This document shows, piece by piece, positions 18,277-28,258 of a DNA stretch of 64,000 nt (the stretch's first letter is position 1; every line of letters starts with the position of its first letter). Under the pieces are notes generated by a model that did not search any database, was not told the DNA's origin, and saw only the letters and a list, made by a program, of their open reading frames with translations. The position numbers and the translations under genes were made by a program. The DNA is from Serratia liquefaciens ATCC 27592 (GTDB lineage Bacteria > Pseudomonadota > Gammaproteobacteria > Enterobacterales > Enterobacteriaceae). The stretch spans positions 3,658,001 to 3,722,000 of the forward strand of contig NC_021741.1 in NCBI RefSeq assembly GCF_000422085.1, in the 5' to 3' direction.

Positions 18277-19035
18277 TCAGGCCGCCAGCGTCGCCCCGCC
18301 GTCAATCACGATATCCTGCATGGTGATATGGCTGGCGCGATCGGAAGCCAGGAACAAAATGGCATCGGCGATTTCCTGCGGCTGGGCAATTTTACCCAGC
18401 GGAATACCCAGCTTGAACTGTTCCGGGAAACCGTTGATGGTGTTCTGTTCTCCCGTTTCGTCCTGCCACATGCCGCGCTGCATCGGGGTATTGGTCGAGC
18501 CGGGCGAAACCAGGTTGCAACGTACGCCATAAGGCGCCATTTCCAACCCCACGGTTTGGCACAGGCTACGCAACGCCGCTTTGGAAGCGCAATAGGCCGC
18601 CATGCCAACACGCGGCACATGCGCCGCATTGGATGCCACGCTGACAATAGCGCCGCGTCTCTGGCGACGGAATACCGGCAGGGCATGGCGGAACATATTG
18701 AATGCACCACCGGCATTAACCGCCAGGCAGGCCAGCCAGTCTGCGGTGCTGGTTTCGTCCGCCAGCCCCATGCGCAGAATACCGGCGCCGTTGACCAACA
18801 CGTCCAACTCACCCTGCTCAGCCAGCAAACGCCCGCACAGGGCATCTACCGCATCGCTGTCGGCGATATCCAGCACTTCGGTGCGAAACGCGTATTCCGG
18901 TTCGCCAAAATGCTTATCGAAACCAATTACCTCGGCACCGGCCCGCACAAACGCCAATGCGGTCTCCAGGCCAATCCCGGCGCCCGCGCCGGTAACCCAG
19001 ACCCGTTTGCCGGCAAAATCGCCCTGTTGACTCAT
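18277..19035 (-). CDS. entA: 2,3-dihydro-2,3-dihydroxybenzoate dehydrogenase
   Basis: 252 aa short-chain dehydrogenase. The NAD-binding TGAGAGIG is near residue 15 and the catalytic YCASK near residue 145. It oxidises 2,3-diDHB to 2,3-dihydroxybenzoate (DHB), the aryl unit of the siderophore. Its ATG at 19035 overlaps the entB stop (TGATG), implying translational coupling; an in-frame GTG further upstream lies inside entB and is rejected. Last gene of entCEBA; the E. coli entH thioesterase that normally follows is missing, replaced by a terminator. Confidence 0.95.
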   Translation of the reverse strand: MSQQGDFAGKRVWVTGAGAGIGLETALAFVRAGAEVIGFDKHFGEPEYAFRTEVLDIADSDAVDALCGRLLAEQGELDVLVNGAGILRMGLADETSTADWLACLAVNAGGAFNMFRHALPVFRRQRRGAIVSVASNAAHVPRVGMAAYCASKAALRSLCQTVGLEMAPYGVRCNLVSPGSTNTPMQRGMWQDETGEQNTINGFPEQFKLGIPLGKIAQPQEIADAILFLASDRASHITMQDIVIDGGATLAA

Positions 19036-19889
19036 CAGGCTTTCCCCTCTGACAACAGCGCCCACCAACCATCAATGGTCGGGTTCTTGGCCAGGGCGAT
19101 AAAATCGATATCGCCGCGGATCTTACGCCAGCGTGCCGCCAGCTCCATGATCCGCACTGAATCCAGACCGTAGTCGATCAGGTTCTCGTCGTCACCCATG
19201 TCTTCGCTGTCTTCGTCGAGGAAAGGCATGATTTGCTGACGCAACGCCGCTTTGCTGGTGATCCCTGGCAGCAGTTCGGCGGTGGTTACCACGCGGCCAC
19301 AGCGGCCGGCGGTGTAACGCAGCGCCATCAGGTGCTCTTCGCGGGAGAAGTCGGCCAGACCATCAGCAACCATAAACGGCTGAATGTTACGCATAAAGGC
19401 ATCGATCGCCGTGGTCATACAGCCGATATGGGCGTAAACACCACAGATGATCAGCTGATCGCGGCCTGACTCCTGCAGAATTTCCTGCAGCGGTGAACGG
19501 TGGAAGGCGCTGTAACGCCATTTCACCAGCACAGTGTCGTCTTCTTCCGGCGCCAGCGCGGCGACCACCGCCTGTTGCTCCGGGTGCTTGTTCAATCCAG
19601 GCCCCCACATATCATTGAGCAACGCCCGATCTTCATCGCTCTGCTGATTAGGCTGCGCGGTGTAAAACACCGGGATGCCCTGGGACTTGCAGTAGCGGCG
19701 CAGGTTGGCGATGTTCTCCACTACCTGTTTGATCAACGGGCTGTCTTCACCCCAGAAATTCAGAAAATACTGCTGCATATCGTGGATCAACAGTGCAGCG
19801 CGCTGCGGTTCCACCGTCCAGCTCACTTTGTTGGTCGGCAGTTCAGCCTGTGTCGGCAACGCGTAATCATTAAGTTTTGGAATGGCCAT
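19035..19889 (-). CDS. entB: Isochorismatase / aryl carrier protein
   Basis: 284 aa, two domains. Residues 1-205 are the isochorismatase, with catalytic D37 in LLIHDMQQYFLNF, making 2,3-diDHB and pyruvate. Residues about 210-284 are the aryl carrier domain, with the phosphopantetheine serine near 244 in DYGLDSVRIME. It carries DHB for condensation by EntF. Separated from entE by 3 bp and overlapping entA by one base, so one operon. No phosphopantetheinyl transferase (entD) is visible in the window; it must be encoded elsewhere. Confidence 0.96.
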   Translation of the reverse strand: MAIPKLNDYALPTQAELPTNKVSWTVEPQRAALLIHDMQQYFLNFWGEDSPLIKQVVENIANLRRYCKSQGIPVFYTAQPNQQSDEDRALLNDMWGPGLNKHPEQQAVVAALAPEEDDTVLVKWRYSAFHRSPLQEILQESGRDQLIICGVYAHIGCMTTAIDAFMRNIQPFMVADGLADFSREEHLMALRYTAGRCGRVVTTAELLPGITSKAALRQQIMPFLDEDSEDMGDDENLIDYGLDSVRIMELAARWRKIRGDIDFIALAKNPTIDGWWALLSEGKA

Positions 19890-19892
19890 GAC

Positions 19893-21521
19893 TTATTCTC
19901 CCTGGACCTGAGTCAGTTGTTGCGCCTCCAGGCGTTGGCGCAACAGTTTTTTATCCACTTTGCCAACCGGGGTGAGCGGCAGCGTCTCAACCTGTATAAA
20001 GCGGTCGGGTAATTTGAATTCGGCCACGCCCTCGGCGCGTAAATGGCGACGCAAAACGACCGGTTTCAATGGGCTGGTGGCGATAATGTAGGCGCAGCTT
20101 TTTTCGCCCATCAACTCGTCCGGCATCGAAACCAACGCCGCATTGATCACTTCCGGGTGACGCAGCAGCAGGTTTTCGATCTCCTCGGCGGCAATCTTCT
20201 CACCACCGCGGTTGATTTGGTCTTTCTGACGCCCTTCAACCTTCACGTAGCCGTCTTCAGTCAGGCTAATCAAGTCGCCGGAGCAGTAGAAACCGTCTTT
20301 ATCGAAGGCGGCGGCATTATGTTCCGGGCTTTGGTAATAACCACGGAAGGTGTAGGGGCCACGGGTCATCAGACGCCCGGTCTCGCCGACAGGCAGCGGA
20401 GTACCGTCGTCATCGGCCACCCAAAGTTCATCATCCGGCGACATCGGGCAGCCCTGAGTAGTCAAAATATGCTGCTCGTCATCATCCAGCCGGGTGTAGT
20501 TCACCAGGCCTTCCGCCATGCCGAACACCTGCTGCAGCTGACAGCCGATTTCGGCCGGAATGCGCGCGGCCAGGGTTTCCCCCAGCTTGGCACCGCCCAC
20601 CTGCAGCAGCTTCAGGCTGGCCAACTGCTGGCAACCGCCCCATTCCTCAATGGCCTGCAGCCACAGCGTTACCGCCGGCGGCACCAGCGCAGTCACGTTG
20701 ATCTGATGCTGGTCGATCAAACCGAAGCATTGCCCGGCATCCGGATCGCTGGCGAACACCACCAGCCCACCACCGTAAAACACGCCCAATACGCCAGGCG
20801 AGCTCATCGGATAGTTGTGTGCTACCGGCAGTGCGCACAGATAACGGGTTTCGTCATCAAAATGACAAATCTCCACGCTGCGGCGAATGCTGTAGTAGTA
20901 GTCGTTGTGGGTACGTGGGATCAGCTTCGGCGTGCCGGTACTGCCACCGGAGAGTTGGAAGAACGCTACCTGATCGGCCGCGGTTGGCGCAGCCACGAAA
21001 TCGCCGCAATCCTCTTCCAGCCAACTCGCCAACGACTGCTCGCCCTGTTCCTCACTGCGCAAAGCGACCAGGCGCAATGAAGGATGTTCAGCGCGAAACG
21101 TCGTCAGGAATTCGTCGTTACCGAACAGGCCATGCTGACGATCGGCAATCAGCAACGCCGGTTTGATCTGCGCCGCATAGGCGTTCAGCTCATTGCGTTG
21201 GTGGCTAAACAGCGCATTCACCGGCACCACGCCAATTTTCAACAGCGCAAAGAAAGTCACGTAGAACTCGACCACGTTACCCAACTGCACCAGCGCGGTA
21301 TCACCGCTGTGTATGCCCCGACGCAGCAAGGCCGCAGCCAGCCGATCGGAGAGTTGATTAAGCTGGCGATAGCTCAGGCTGCGTTGCGGGTCGATCAGCG
21401 CGATGGCGTCATTTTTAGCCTGGCGGGTGATGATGTCGGTCAATGGCCGGTCGGTCCAATATCCCCGTTCGCGATAGCGACGGGCTAGTGCCTCAGGCCA
21501 GGGAGTAAAAGCAATGCTCAT
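19893..21521 (-). CDS. entE: 2,3-dihydroxybenzoate-AMP ligase
   Basis: 542 aa (E. coli EntE 536). An adenylate-forming enzyme activating DHB and loading it on EntB. It has the P-loop-like [21 protein letters not shown] near residue 190, the YGMAEG-type motif ([13 protein letters not shown]) near 330, and the C-terminal [14 protein letters not shown] hinge near 430. The ATG at 21521 ([10 protein letters not shown]) fits the family start; the frame's 24 extra upstream codons run back into entC and are rejected. 8 bp downstream of entC. Confidence 0.96.
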   Translation of the reverse strand: MSIAFTPWPEALARRYRERGYWTDRPLTDIITRQAKNDAIALIDPQRSLSYRQLNQLSDRLAAALLRRGIHSGDTALVQLGNVVEFYVTFFALLKIGVVPVNALFSHQRNELNAYAAQIKPALLIADRQHGLFGNDEFLTTFRAEHPSLRLVALRSEEQGEQSLASWLEEDCGDFVAAPTAADQVAFFQLSGGSTGTPKLIPRTHNDYYYSIRRSVEICHFDDETRYLCALPVAHNYPMSSPGVLGVFYGGGLVVFASDPDAGQCFGLIDQHQINVTALVPPAVTLWLQAIEEWGGCQQLASLKLLQVGGAKLGETLAARIPAEIGCQLQQVFGMAEGLVNYTRLDDDEQHILTTQGCPMSPDDELWVADDDGTPLPVGETGRLMTRGPYTFRGYYQSPEHNAAAFDKDGFYCSGDLISLTEDGYVKVEGRQKDQINRGGEKIAAEEIENLLLRHPEVINAALVSMPDELMGEKSCAYIIATSPLKPVVLRRHLRAEGVAEFKLPDRFIQVETLPLTPVGKVDKKLLRQRLEAQQLTQVQGE

Positions 21522-21529
21522 GGAAATGT

Positions 21530-22738
21530 CTATCCTTGGTTCAGGCCAAACGCCCGCGAAATGGTACTGAGTTTGGTGCCGGTTTCGTGCCATTCAGATT
21601 CCGGCGAAGAGTCTTGCACAATGCCGGCTCCGGCAAAGAGTCGCACCTGGTTGCCCTGCACCGTGCCACAGCGGATGGTCACTACCCACTCCCCGTTGCC
21701 TTCGGCATCACACCAGCCGACGATGCCGCCAAACAGGCCGCGATCAAAAGGCTCCAGTTGCTTGATCACCTGATGTGCCAGCGCCGTTGGCGTACCGCAC
21801 AGCGCCGGTGTCGGATGCAGCAGGCAGGCCAACGACAACGCGTTTTCCGCCCGGCTGGCGGCCTCGCCGTCGATTGGCGTAGACAAGTGCCACAGCGTGG
21901 TGGTGCTCAATAATTCAGGCGAGGTGGGGATATTCAAATAACTGCAGCGATCGGCCAGCACCTGCCGCATACCTTCGGTAACAAACTGGTGCTCGTAGAG
22001 ATCTTTCTCGGAAACCAACAGCTGTTGGCTGACTTCACGATCCCGCTGCGGGTCGGCGTCACGACGGGCGGAGCCTGCCAGCGGGTTGGAATAAAATTGT
22101 GCGCCGGATTTACGCAGCAGCAGTTCAGGGCTGGCGCCCAGCAATGCTCCTTGTTCCAACGGCACATGGAAATGGAAGCCATGTGGGTTTTGCGCGATGA
22201 TACGCGCCATCAATGCCTGACTGTCTACCGGTTCGCGTGTTTCAATCTCCAGCAGGCGTGACAGCACCACTTTATCCAGTTGGTCACCACGGGTTGCTTC
22301 CACCGCATCTGCCACCATCTGCATGAAAGGCTGTTGTGCCGGCACTTCATTTTGGCTGATAATTTCCGGCAGGGCTTCCTGTGGTGAGGTTACGCCAGCC
22401 AAAAAGGCTTCGCGTTCAAACCACTGGGTGTGCTGGGGAATAAAAAGCGCAGAGGGTTGATGAGTATCGAACGGGATCGCGCCGCACAGGACCGGGTTTT
22501 TCACCCCCGCCAGTTTGGCTTCGGCAAAAGCATGCCGTACCGCCTGCTGGAACTCGCCGTTAAGCTGATCCCCGCCCTGGGCCGGCAGCGTGATTTTGGC
22601 GAAGCAGCCCTGGGTGCTCAGGCTACGGAAAGGAGAGGTAAAGAAAAAGCCGGAGGTCGGCGACACGCCTGCTTCGGACGACTCGCTCTCCTTGCTGTGC
22701 GGCTTCTTCTGCCCGGTACCCTTTACTGTCACGCTCAT
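21530..22738 (-). CDS. entC: Isochorismate synthase
   Basis: 402 aa, chorismate-binding fold. It converts chorismate to isochorismate, the first committed step. Conserved regions include [35 protein letters not shown], and [22 protein letters not shown] near the C-terminus. The start at 22738 (MSVTVKG) has AGGGAG upstream and is preferred over one nine codons earlier. First gene of entCEBA; a near-perfect Fur dyad lies 37 bp before the ATG, so iron repression is expected. Divergent from fepB, as in E. coli. Confidence 0.95.
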   Translation of the reverse strand: MSVTVKGTGQKKPHSKESESSEAGVSPTSGFFFTSPFRSLSTQGCFAKITLPAQGGDQLNGEFQQAVRHAFAEAKLAGVKNPVLCGAIPFDTHQPSALFIPQHTQWFEREAFLAGVTSPQEALPEIISQNEVPAQQPFMQMVADAVEATRGDQLDKVVLSRLLEIETREPVDSQALMARIIAQNPHGFHFHVPLEQGALLGASPELLLRKSGAQFYSNPLAGSARRDADPQRDREVSQQLLVSEKDLYEHQFVTEGMRQVLADRCSYLNIPTSPELLSTTTLWHLSTPIDGEAASRAENALSLACLLHPTPALCGTPTALAHQVIKQLEPFDRGLFGGIVGWCDAEGNGEWVVTIRCGTVQGNQVRLFAGAGIVQDSSPESEWHETGTKLSTISRAFGLNQG

Positions 22739-22774
22739 CGGTTCTCCCTTTCGTATCATGAACAATAACCTGTA

Positions 22775-22789
22775 TAATAATGATTATCA
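22775..22789. promoter_or_regulatory. Fur box upstream of entC
   Basis: TAATAAT-G-ATTATCA, 13 of 14 arm positions matching the 7-1-7 Fur motif, 37 bp before the entC ATG. Confidence 0.85.
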
Positions 22790-22899
22790 TTTGTATTGAA
22801 TCGCGTTAAATTACCCTCGTGAATATGCTATGTCAATAAATGTAAACAGTTCTTCTATTCATTATCGTGCTATAAAACCAGCAGTTTTAATTATATAAA

Positions 22900-22914
22900 T
22901 GATAAGTATTACTA
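22900..22914. promoter_or_regulatory. Probable Fur box upstream of fepB
   Basis: TGATAAG-T-ATTACTA, 11 of 14 arm matches to the 7-1-7 motif, 23 bp before the fepB ATG. The AT-rich 198-bp entC/fepB gap thus carries one box for each divergent gene. Confidence 0.6.
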
Positions 22915-22936
22915 TTTAAATTCTAAGGAATGCTTT

Positions 22937-23896
22937 ATGAAGAAGAACCTGTTCTTCGGCTTCGCACTGTTTGGCATGTTAGCCATGGGTGCAGCCCATG
23001 CCACAGAGGCCGGTTGGCCGCGTAAAATCGAAACTTCACACGGCGTAGTGACCCTGCAGCAGCCCCCTACCCGCATCGTTTCCACCAGCGTAACCGTCAC
23101 CGGCACCCTGCTGGCGATTGATGCGCCAGTGATCGCCAGCGGCGCCACCACGCCCGGCAGCCGTCTCGCGGACTCACAAGGTTTCTTCCACCAATGGAGC
23201 GCTATCGCAACGCAGCGCGGCGTAAAGCGCCTGTACATTGGCGAACCCAACGCAGAAGCCATTGCCGGTGAAGCGCCCGACCTGATCATCATCTCCGCTA
23301 CCGGTGCCGACTCCGCCGTACGCCTGTACGATCAGCTGTCCGCCATTGCCCCGGTGCTGGTGGTCAATTACGACGACAAAAGCTGGCAGGCGCTGGCGAT
23401 AGAGCTGGGCCAGGCCACCGGGCACGAAGCCAAGGCGCAAAAAATCGTTGATGATTTCGATAGCCGCGAAAAGTCGCTCAAACAACGTATGACGCTGCCG
23501 GAACAACCGACCTCCGCTCTGGTCTTCAGCGCCGACGGCAAGTCAGCCAACCTGTGGACCGCCGAATCTTCCCAGGGGCAAATGCTCAAGCAGCTGGGTT
23601 TCACCCTGGCGGTTCCGTCTGACAAGCTGAACAACAGCCGCAGCATGGGTATGCGTAAGGACATCATTCAGCTCGCCGGGGAAAACCTGGCGGAAGGACT
23701 GAACGGCCAGACGCTGATGCTGTTTGCCAACAACGAAAGCGATGCGCAGCGGCTGATGGCCAATCCTTTCCTCGCTCACCTGCCGGCGGTGCAGCATAAG
23801 CGGGTTTATGCGCTGGGCAATGACACCTTCCGACTGGACTACTACAGCGCCAGCAACCTGCTGACGCTGTTGGAAAAACAGTTTATTTCTCAGTAG
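22937..23896 (+). CDS. fepB: Ferric-enterobactin periplasmic binding protein
   Basis: 319 aa (E. coli FepB 318). A signal peptide ([22 protein letters not shown]) is followed by a class III solute-binding fold starting [13 protein letters not shown], with [18 protein letters not shown] early and [14 protein letters not shown] near residue 115. It hands ferric siderophore to FepDG in the periplasm. AAGGA precedes the ATG. Its 3' end overlaps that of entS by 14 bp in convergent orientation, as tight as in E. coli. Confidence 0.95.
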   Translation: MKKNLFFGFALFGMLAMGAAHATEAGWPRKIETSHGVVTLQQPPTRIVSTSVTVTGTLLAIDAPVIASGATTPGSRLADSQGFFHQWSAIATQRGVKRLYIGEPNAEAIAGEAPDLIIISATGADSAVRLYDQLSAIAPVLVVNYDDKSWQALAIELGQATGHEAKAQKIVDDFDSREKSLKQRMTLPEQPTSALVFSADGKSANLWTAESSQGQMLKQLGFTLAVPSDKLNNSRSMGMRKDIIQLAGENLAEGLNGQTLMLFANNESDAQRLMANPFLAHLPAVQHKRVYALGNDTFRLDYYSASNLLTLLEKQFISQ

Positions 23897-25151
23897 ATCC
23901 CGCGGCGGGCTGGAGATCGCTTTCCTGCCCGCCAAGGCTCACCTGACGCAGACCTTTCATCGCGAACGCCAGCACTACACCCAGTACCGCCACGCCAAAA
24001 CCGAAGCTGGTTGAAGTCATGGCCGGCAACATAAACGCCCCCATCGCCCCCAGCAGCAGGGCACCCAACGCGTCCCCCACCACGTTTTGCGCCGTCCACA
24101 GGCCATTAATGCGCCCCAGGAAAGCATCCGGCGTCAGGTTCTGAATCAGCCCGTACTGCAGTAATGAGTTCAATGCGCTCAGGTAGCCAAACACCACCAG
24201 GAAGAACAGTGCCAGACCGTACCAGGGCATCAGGCCGAACAGGCCGATAGCGACAAACGCGCCAATCGCCGTCATCAGCATCATCCAGCCCGGCCGCGCC
24301 ACGTGCGCCACCCGGCCACTGGTAAAGGCGCCAATTGCCGCGCCCAGCGGCACGGCGGAATACATAAAGCCCAGCTGCGCCGCACTGACCTGCCACATGC
24401 CGGACATCGCCGGGTACAGCACTCGCACCGCGCTGGCCATGGTCAGCAACGCGCCGATCAGCGCCACCATGCCAATCACCCGGTTACGAAACAGGAAGCC
24501 AAATCCGCCGGCCAGTGCGCGCAGCGGATGCTCACGCGGCTGAGGGGGTGGCAACAGCTGTGGCAGCTGCAATAAAGGGATCAACGTCAGCAAGGTGCCG
24601 AAGGCCGCCAAAGCGTAGTTCCAGGTCACGCCGGCGTTGGCAATCACCAACCCGCCGATCGCCGGGGAAAGAATGGAGCCAAAACGCACCGTCAGCATGC
24701 TGATGGCACCGGCCTGAACGATATTTTCACGCCCAACCAGCGCAGGCGTCGCCGCCAGCAACGCCGTCACGCCTACCGCCCCGAAGAACCCGTCCCAAAC
24801 CGCCAGCAGATAAATCAGCGTTAATGACGGCGCAGGTAAAGCGGCATTTAAACAAAGACCGATAAACCCAATACCACAGGTGGAACGGGCAAAGAGGATC
24901 AGACGGCGGCGCTCGTAGCGGTCAGCCAGTACGCCCCCCATCAGCAAACCGGCAAACATGCCGCTGCCGGCCAGCGTCACGGACAACCCGACCAGCAGCG
25001 TCGACCCGGTCAGGGCCTGGATCTGCACCGGGATGGCAATGGCCATCAGCCCGAGCGCCAGAATGGAAATAAAACGCGCGCAGAACACAGCGCGAAAGGC
25101 GCTATTGGTCTTAAGCAGGCCAAAATCAAGCAAAATAGAGGGCTTACTCAT
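23883..25151 (-). CDS. entS: Enterobactin exporter EntS (MFS)
   Basis: 422 aa, 12 membrane segments; E. coli EntS is 416. The N-terminus [19 protein letters not shown] and the loop [18 protein letters not shown] are characteristic, as is [19 protein letters not shown] near residue 345. It exports the siderophore from cytosol to periplasm, with TolC completing the route. The start at 25151 ([15 protein letters not shown]) matches E. coli; 16 upstream codons are rejected. It is divergent from fepD across a Fur box. Confidence 0.94.
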   Translation of the reverse strand: MSKPSILLDFGLLKTNSAFRAVFCARFISILALGLMAIAIPVQIQALTGSTLLVGLSVTLAGSGMFAGLLMGGVLADRYERRRLILFARSTCGIGFIGLCLNAALPAPSLTLIYLLAVWDGFFGAVGVTALLAATPALVGRENIVQAGAISMLTVRFGSILSPAIGGLVIANAGVTWNYALAAFGTLLTLIPLLQLPQLLPPPQPREHPLRALAGGFGFLFRNRVIGMVALIGALLTMASAVRVLYPAMSGMWQVSAAQLGFMYSAVPLGAAIGAFTSGRVAHVARPGWMMLMTAIGAFVAIGLFGLMPWYGLALFFLVVFGYLSALNSLLQYGLIQNLTPDAFLGRINGLWTAQNVVGDALGALLLGAMGAFMLPAMTSTSFGFGVAVLGVVLAFAMKGLRQVSLGGQESDLQPAAGSTEK

Positions 25152-25242
25152 TAGCTTTCTCACCACAACTAAAGAAAAGGGGCAGCGTCTGTGCTGCAAT
25201 AGCGAAGGGACTCATGGTACCATAGATGAAAACAATCAATAA

Positions 25243-25257
25243 TGATAATAAATATCA
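25243..25257. promoter_or_regulatory. Fur box between entS and fepD
   Basis: TGATAAT-A-AATATCA, 13 of 14 arm matches to the 7-1-7 Fur motif, 29 bp before fepD and 92 bp before entS; it can serve both divergent genes. Confidence 0.8.
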
Positions 25258-25285
25258 TTCATATTCAATCAAATAATGGATTGTT

Positions 25286-26359
25286 ATGTTACGGATTACA
25301 CGCAATTGCACACCGTCCATTCCGCTGTCCAGGGACCATCTTGCGGGTGGCACTCCCCGCTCATTTCGTCGCAAGCTGCTTGGCTTGCTGATTGCCGTTT
25401 GCGCCCTGTTGGTCGTCATGCTGCTCAGCCTGTCGCTCGGTGCCAAATCTATCCCCTTCGACACGGTTATCCAGGCGCTCAACGGCCAATGTAGCGGCGC
25501 CGACTGCACCATCATTACCAACGCCAGGCTGCCGCGCACGCTGATCGGCGTGCTGGCGGGTATCGCCCTGGGCCTGTCCGGCGTGCTGATGCAAACCCTC
25601 ACCCGCAATCCGCTGGCCGACCCTGGCATTCTCGGCGTTAACGCCGGCGCGGGGTTTGCCGTGGTATTGGGCATCACTTTCTTTGGTGCCGCCCACGTCG
25701 GCGAATATCTGTGGTTCGCCTTTGCCGGCGCGATGTTTGCCGCCCTGCTGGTGGCTCTGATCGGCGCATTGGGAGGCAGCAGCCTGAACCCGGTTCGCCT
25801 GACGCTGGCCGGCGTTGCGCTGGCGGCGGTGCTGGAAGGCATGACCTCCGGCATTTCCCTGTTGAACCCGCTGGTCTTCGATCAGCTGCGTTTTTGGCAG
25901 GCCGGTTCGCTGGATATTCAAAATATGCAGGTGGTGCGCACCGTTGCCCTGCCGATCCTGCTGGGCACAGCAATCACGCTGTGGATGAGCAAATCGCTGA
26001 ACAGCCTGAGTATGGGCAATGAGTTAGCCACCGCGCTGGGCACCGGCATCGTCCGCACCCAGTTGCTGGGGTTGCTGGCGATCACATTGCTGTGCGGTGG
26101 CGCCACCGCCGCCGTTGGTCCGATAGCCTTTGTCGGGCTGATGATGCCGCACATTGCCCGGCGACTGGCTGGCTCCGAGTTGCACTGGATGCTGCCGTGG
26201 ACCTTGGTATTGACCCCTATCCTGCTGCTGAGCGCCGATCTGATCGGCCGCTTCCTGGTCGCCGGTGAACTGCGCGTTTCCATCGTCACCGCGCTTATTG
26301 GCGCACCGCTGCTGATCATGCTGGTGCGTCAACGCCATATGTTCAGGAGGCAGCGCTAA
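25286..26359 (+). CDS. fepD: Ferric-enterobactin ABC permease FepD
   Basis: 357 aa, FecCD-type permease with about nine membrane helices. The motif TLTRNPLADPGILGVNAGAGFAV is near residue 110 and GPIAFVGLMMPHIARRL near residue 280. It is about 23 residues longer than E. coli FepD at the N-terminus, which here has basic residues (SFRRK) before TM1. No better downstream ATG exists and the Shine-Dalgarno sequence is poor, so the exact start is uncertain. It overlaps fepG (TAATG). Confidence 0.93.
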   Translation: MLRITRNCTPSIPLSRDHLAGGTPRSFRRKLLGLLIAVCALLVVMLLSLSLGAKSIPFDTVIQALNGQCSGADCTIITNARLPRTLIGVLAGIALGLSGVLMQTLTRNPLADPGILGVNAGAGFAVVLGITFFGAAHVGEYLWFAFAGAMFAALLVALIGALGGSSLNPVRLTLAGVALAAVLEGMTSGISLLNPLVFDQLRFWQAGSLDIQNMQVVRTVALPILLGTAITLWMSKSLNSLSMGNELATALGTGIVRTQLLGLLAITLLCGGATAAVGPIAFVGLMMPHIARRLAGSELHWMLPWTLVLTPILLLSADLIGRFLVAGELRVSIVTALIGAPLLIMLVRQRHMFRRQR

Positions 26360-27384
26360 TGTCGATGTCCGCAGCCCGCCTGATGGCCAACCACAAAATG
26401 CGCGCCTTGTCGCGCCCGGCGCTAACCGCGCTGCTGCTGTTGCTTGCCGCCCTGGCACTGGCGATTTATGCCCTGGGTTCCGGCGCTTTGTCGCTCAGCG
26501 CTCTGCAGGTGATCGACGCCTTACGCGGTGAAGGCCCGGCCAACCTGGCGGTGATCGTTACCCAGTGGCGTTTGCCTCGCGTGATAATGGCGCTGTTGTT
26601 GGGTGCCGCGCTCGGTATCAGCGGCGCCATCTTCCAATCGCTGCTGCGTAACCCGCTCGGCAGCCCGGACGTCATCGGTTTTAATACCGGCGCTTACAGC
26701 GGCGTACTGGTGGCAATAGTGCTGTTTAACGGCGGTATTCTCGGCATCACCTCCGGGGCACTGGCCGGTGGCTTGCTGACCGCCGCGCTGATTTATCTGC
26801 TGGCATGGCGCAACGGCGTCGAGTCATTCCGTTTGATTATCGTCGGTATTGCCGTTCGCGCCCTGCTGGTGGCCGGCAATACCTGGCTGATCATCAGCGC
26901 TTCGCTGGAATCCGCCATGACCGCCGGACTGTGGAGCGCCGGTTCGCTCAACGGCGTGACCTGGGCGAAAAGTTTGCCGGTGCTGGCGGTGATTGCGCTG
27001 TGCTGCCTGTTGCTGTTGATGCTGGCCCGCCGCATGCGGCTGCTGGAGATGGGCGATGACACCGCCTGCGCACTCGGTGTACCGGTGGAGCGCTCACGCG
27101 TGCTGCTGTTATTGGTCGGCGTTACCCTGACTGCCGCCGCCACCGCCGTCGCCGGGCCAATCTCCTTTATTGCGTTGGTGGCCCCCCAGATTGCGCGACG
27201 CCTGTGCGCCAACCGCAGCGTCCTGTTGCTGACAGCCCTGACGGGTGCCCTGTTGCTGCTGCTCGCCGATGTCGCGGCGCAACGCCTGTTTATGCCTTAT
27301 CAGTTGCCGGTCGGGGTATTGACCGTCAGCCTGGGCGGCATTTATCTGATTTGGCTATTAATCCGTGAGTCACGAAAAAAATGA
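26359..27384 (+). CDS. fepG: Ferric-enterobactin ABC permease FepG
   Basis: 341 aa (E. coli FepG 330), the second FecCD-type permease half. It has SLLRNPLGSPDVIGFNTGAYSGV near residue 95 and GPISFIALVAPQIARRL near residue 262. It forms the FepDG channel with FepD, driven by FepC. Its ATG is inside the fepD stop (TAATG), and its stop overlaps the fepC ATG (ATGA), so fepDGC is fully coupled. AGGAGG in the fepD 3' end serves as ribosome-binding site. Confidence 0.95.
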   Translation: MSMSAARLMANHKMRALSRPALTALLLLLAALALAIYALGSGALSLSALQVIDALRGEGPANLAVIVTQWRLPRVIMALLLGAALGISGAIFQSLLRNPLGSPDVIGFNTGAYSGVLVAIVLFNGGILGITSGALAGGLLTAALIYLLAWRNGVESFRLIIVGIAVRALLVAGNTWLIISASLESAMTAGLWSAGSLNGVTWAKSLPVLAVIALCCLLLLMLARRMRLLEMGDDTACALGVPVERSRVLLLLVGVTLTAAATAVAGPISFIALVAPQIARRLCANRSVLLLTALTGALLLLLADVAAQRLFMPYQLPVGVLTVSLGGIYLIWLLIRESRKK

Positions 27385-28181
27385 ATGCTGAACTCTTACA
27401 GCCCGCGCCGTTACGCGCCGAAAATCTGACGCTCGGCTATGACAAAAAAATCGTCGCACGCGACCTTTCCGTTTCTATTCCGCACGGTGAACTGACGGTC
27501 ATTATCGGGCCGAATGCCTGCGGTAAATCGACCTTGCTGCGCACTCTTAGCCGCCTGATGCAGCCGCAGGCCGGTGCCATCTGGCTCAACGGCAAACACA
27601 TTAGCGACTATGCCACCAAAGAGGTGGCTCGCCAGTTGGGGTTGTTGCCACAAAGCTCGACCGCACCGGGTGACATTACCGTGTTTGATCTGGTGGCACG
27701 CGGTCGCTATCCGCATCAGCGCCTCTTCAGCCGCTGGCGTGAAGAAGACCAGCAAGCGGTCGAACAGGCCATGCGCTCCACCGGCGTGTTTGAACTGGCT
27801 GAACAGCCGGTTGATACGCTTTCCGGCGGACAACGTCAGCGGGTCTGGATTGCCATGGTATTGGCGCAGCAAACGCCGTTGCTGCTGTTGGATGAGCCGA
27901 CCACCTGGCTGGATATCAGCCATCAGATCGACTTGCTGGAACTGATGCGCCAGTTAAACCGTGAAAATGGCCATACGCTGGTGGTGGTGCTTCACGATCT
28001 CAACCATGCCTGCCGTTACGCCACGCATCTGATTGCCATGCGCGACGGTAAAGTGGTCGCCGAGGGTGCACCGAAGGATATTGTGACGCCGGAATTGATC
28101 GAAAAGGTCTACGGTCTGCGCTGCATGATCATTGACGATCCCGTCTCGCACACGCCGTTGGTGGTACCGCTAGGTAAGTAA
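27381..28181 (+). CDS. fepC: Ferric-enterobactin ABC ATPase FepC
   Basis: 266 aa (E. coli FepC 271). Walker A GPNACGKSTLLR is near residue 42, Q-loop LLPQSST near 90, signature LSGGQRQRVWIAMVLAQ near 148, Walker B LLLLDEPTTWLDI near 170, and the H-loop histidine in VVVLHDLNHA near 205. It energises ferric-siderophore import. Last gene of fepDGC; the next 77 bp before the convergent entF are almost wholly the paired-hairpin repeat copy B. E. coli fepE, expected beyond entF, is absent. Confidence 0.96.
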   Translation: MNAELLQPAPLRAENLTLGYDKKIVARDLSVSIPHGELTVIIGPNACGKSTLLRTLSRLMQPQAGAIWLNGKHISDYATKEVARQLGLLPQSSTAPGDITVFDLVARGRYPHQRLFSRWREEDQQAVEQAMRSTGVFELAEQPVDTLSGGQRQRVWIAMVLAQQTPLLLLDEPTTWLDISHQIDLLELMRQLNRENGHTLVVVLHDLNHACRYATHLIAMRDGKVVAEGAPKDIVTPELIEKVYGLRCMIIDDPVSHTPLVVPLGK

Positions 28182-28188
28182 TCGAGAT

Positions 28189-28247
28189 TGTAGGGGCCCA
28201 GCATGCTGGGCCCGCGTTAATCGGGACGAATGTATTCGTCCCCTACC
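28189..28247. repeat. REPIN-like paired-hairpin repeat, copy B
   Basis: Begins TGTAGGGG and ends CCCCTACCA. Two palindromes, GGGCCCAGCATGCTGGGCCC and GGGACGAATGTATTCGTCCC, face each other across a short GCGTTAATC spacer. It fills the gap between the convergent fepC and entF stops, where it could also act as a transcript end. Confidence 0.85.
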
Positions 28248-28258
28248 ATCACTGGGTA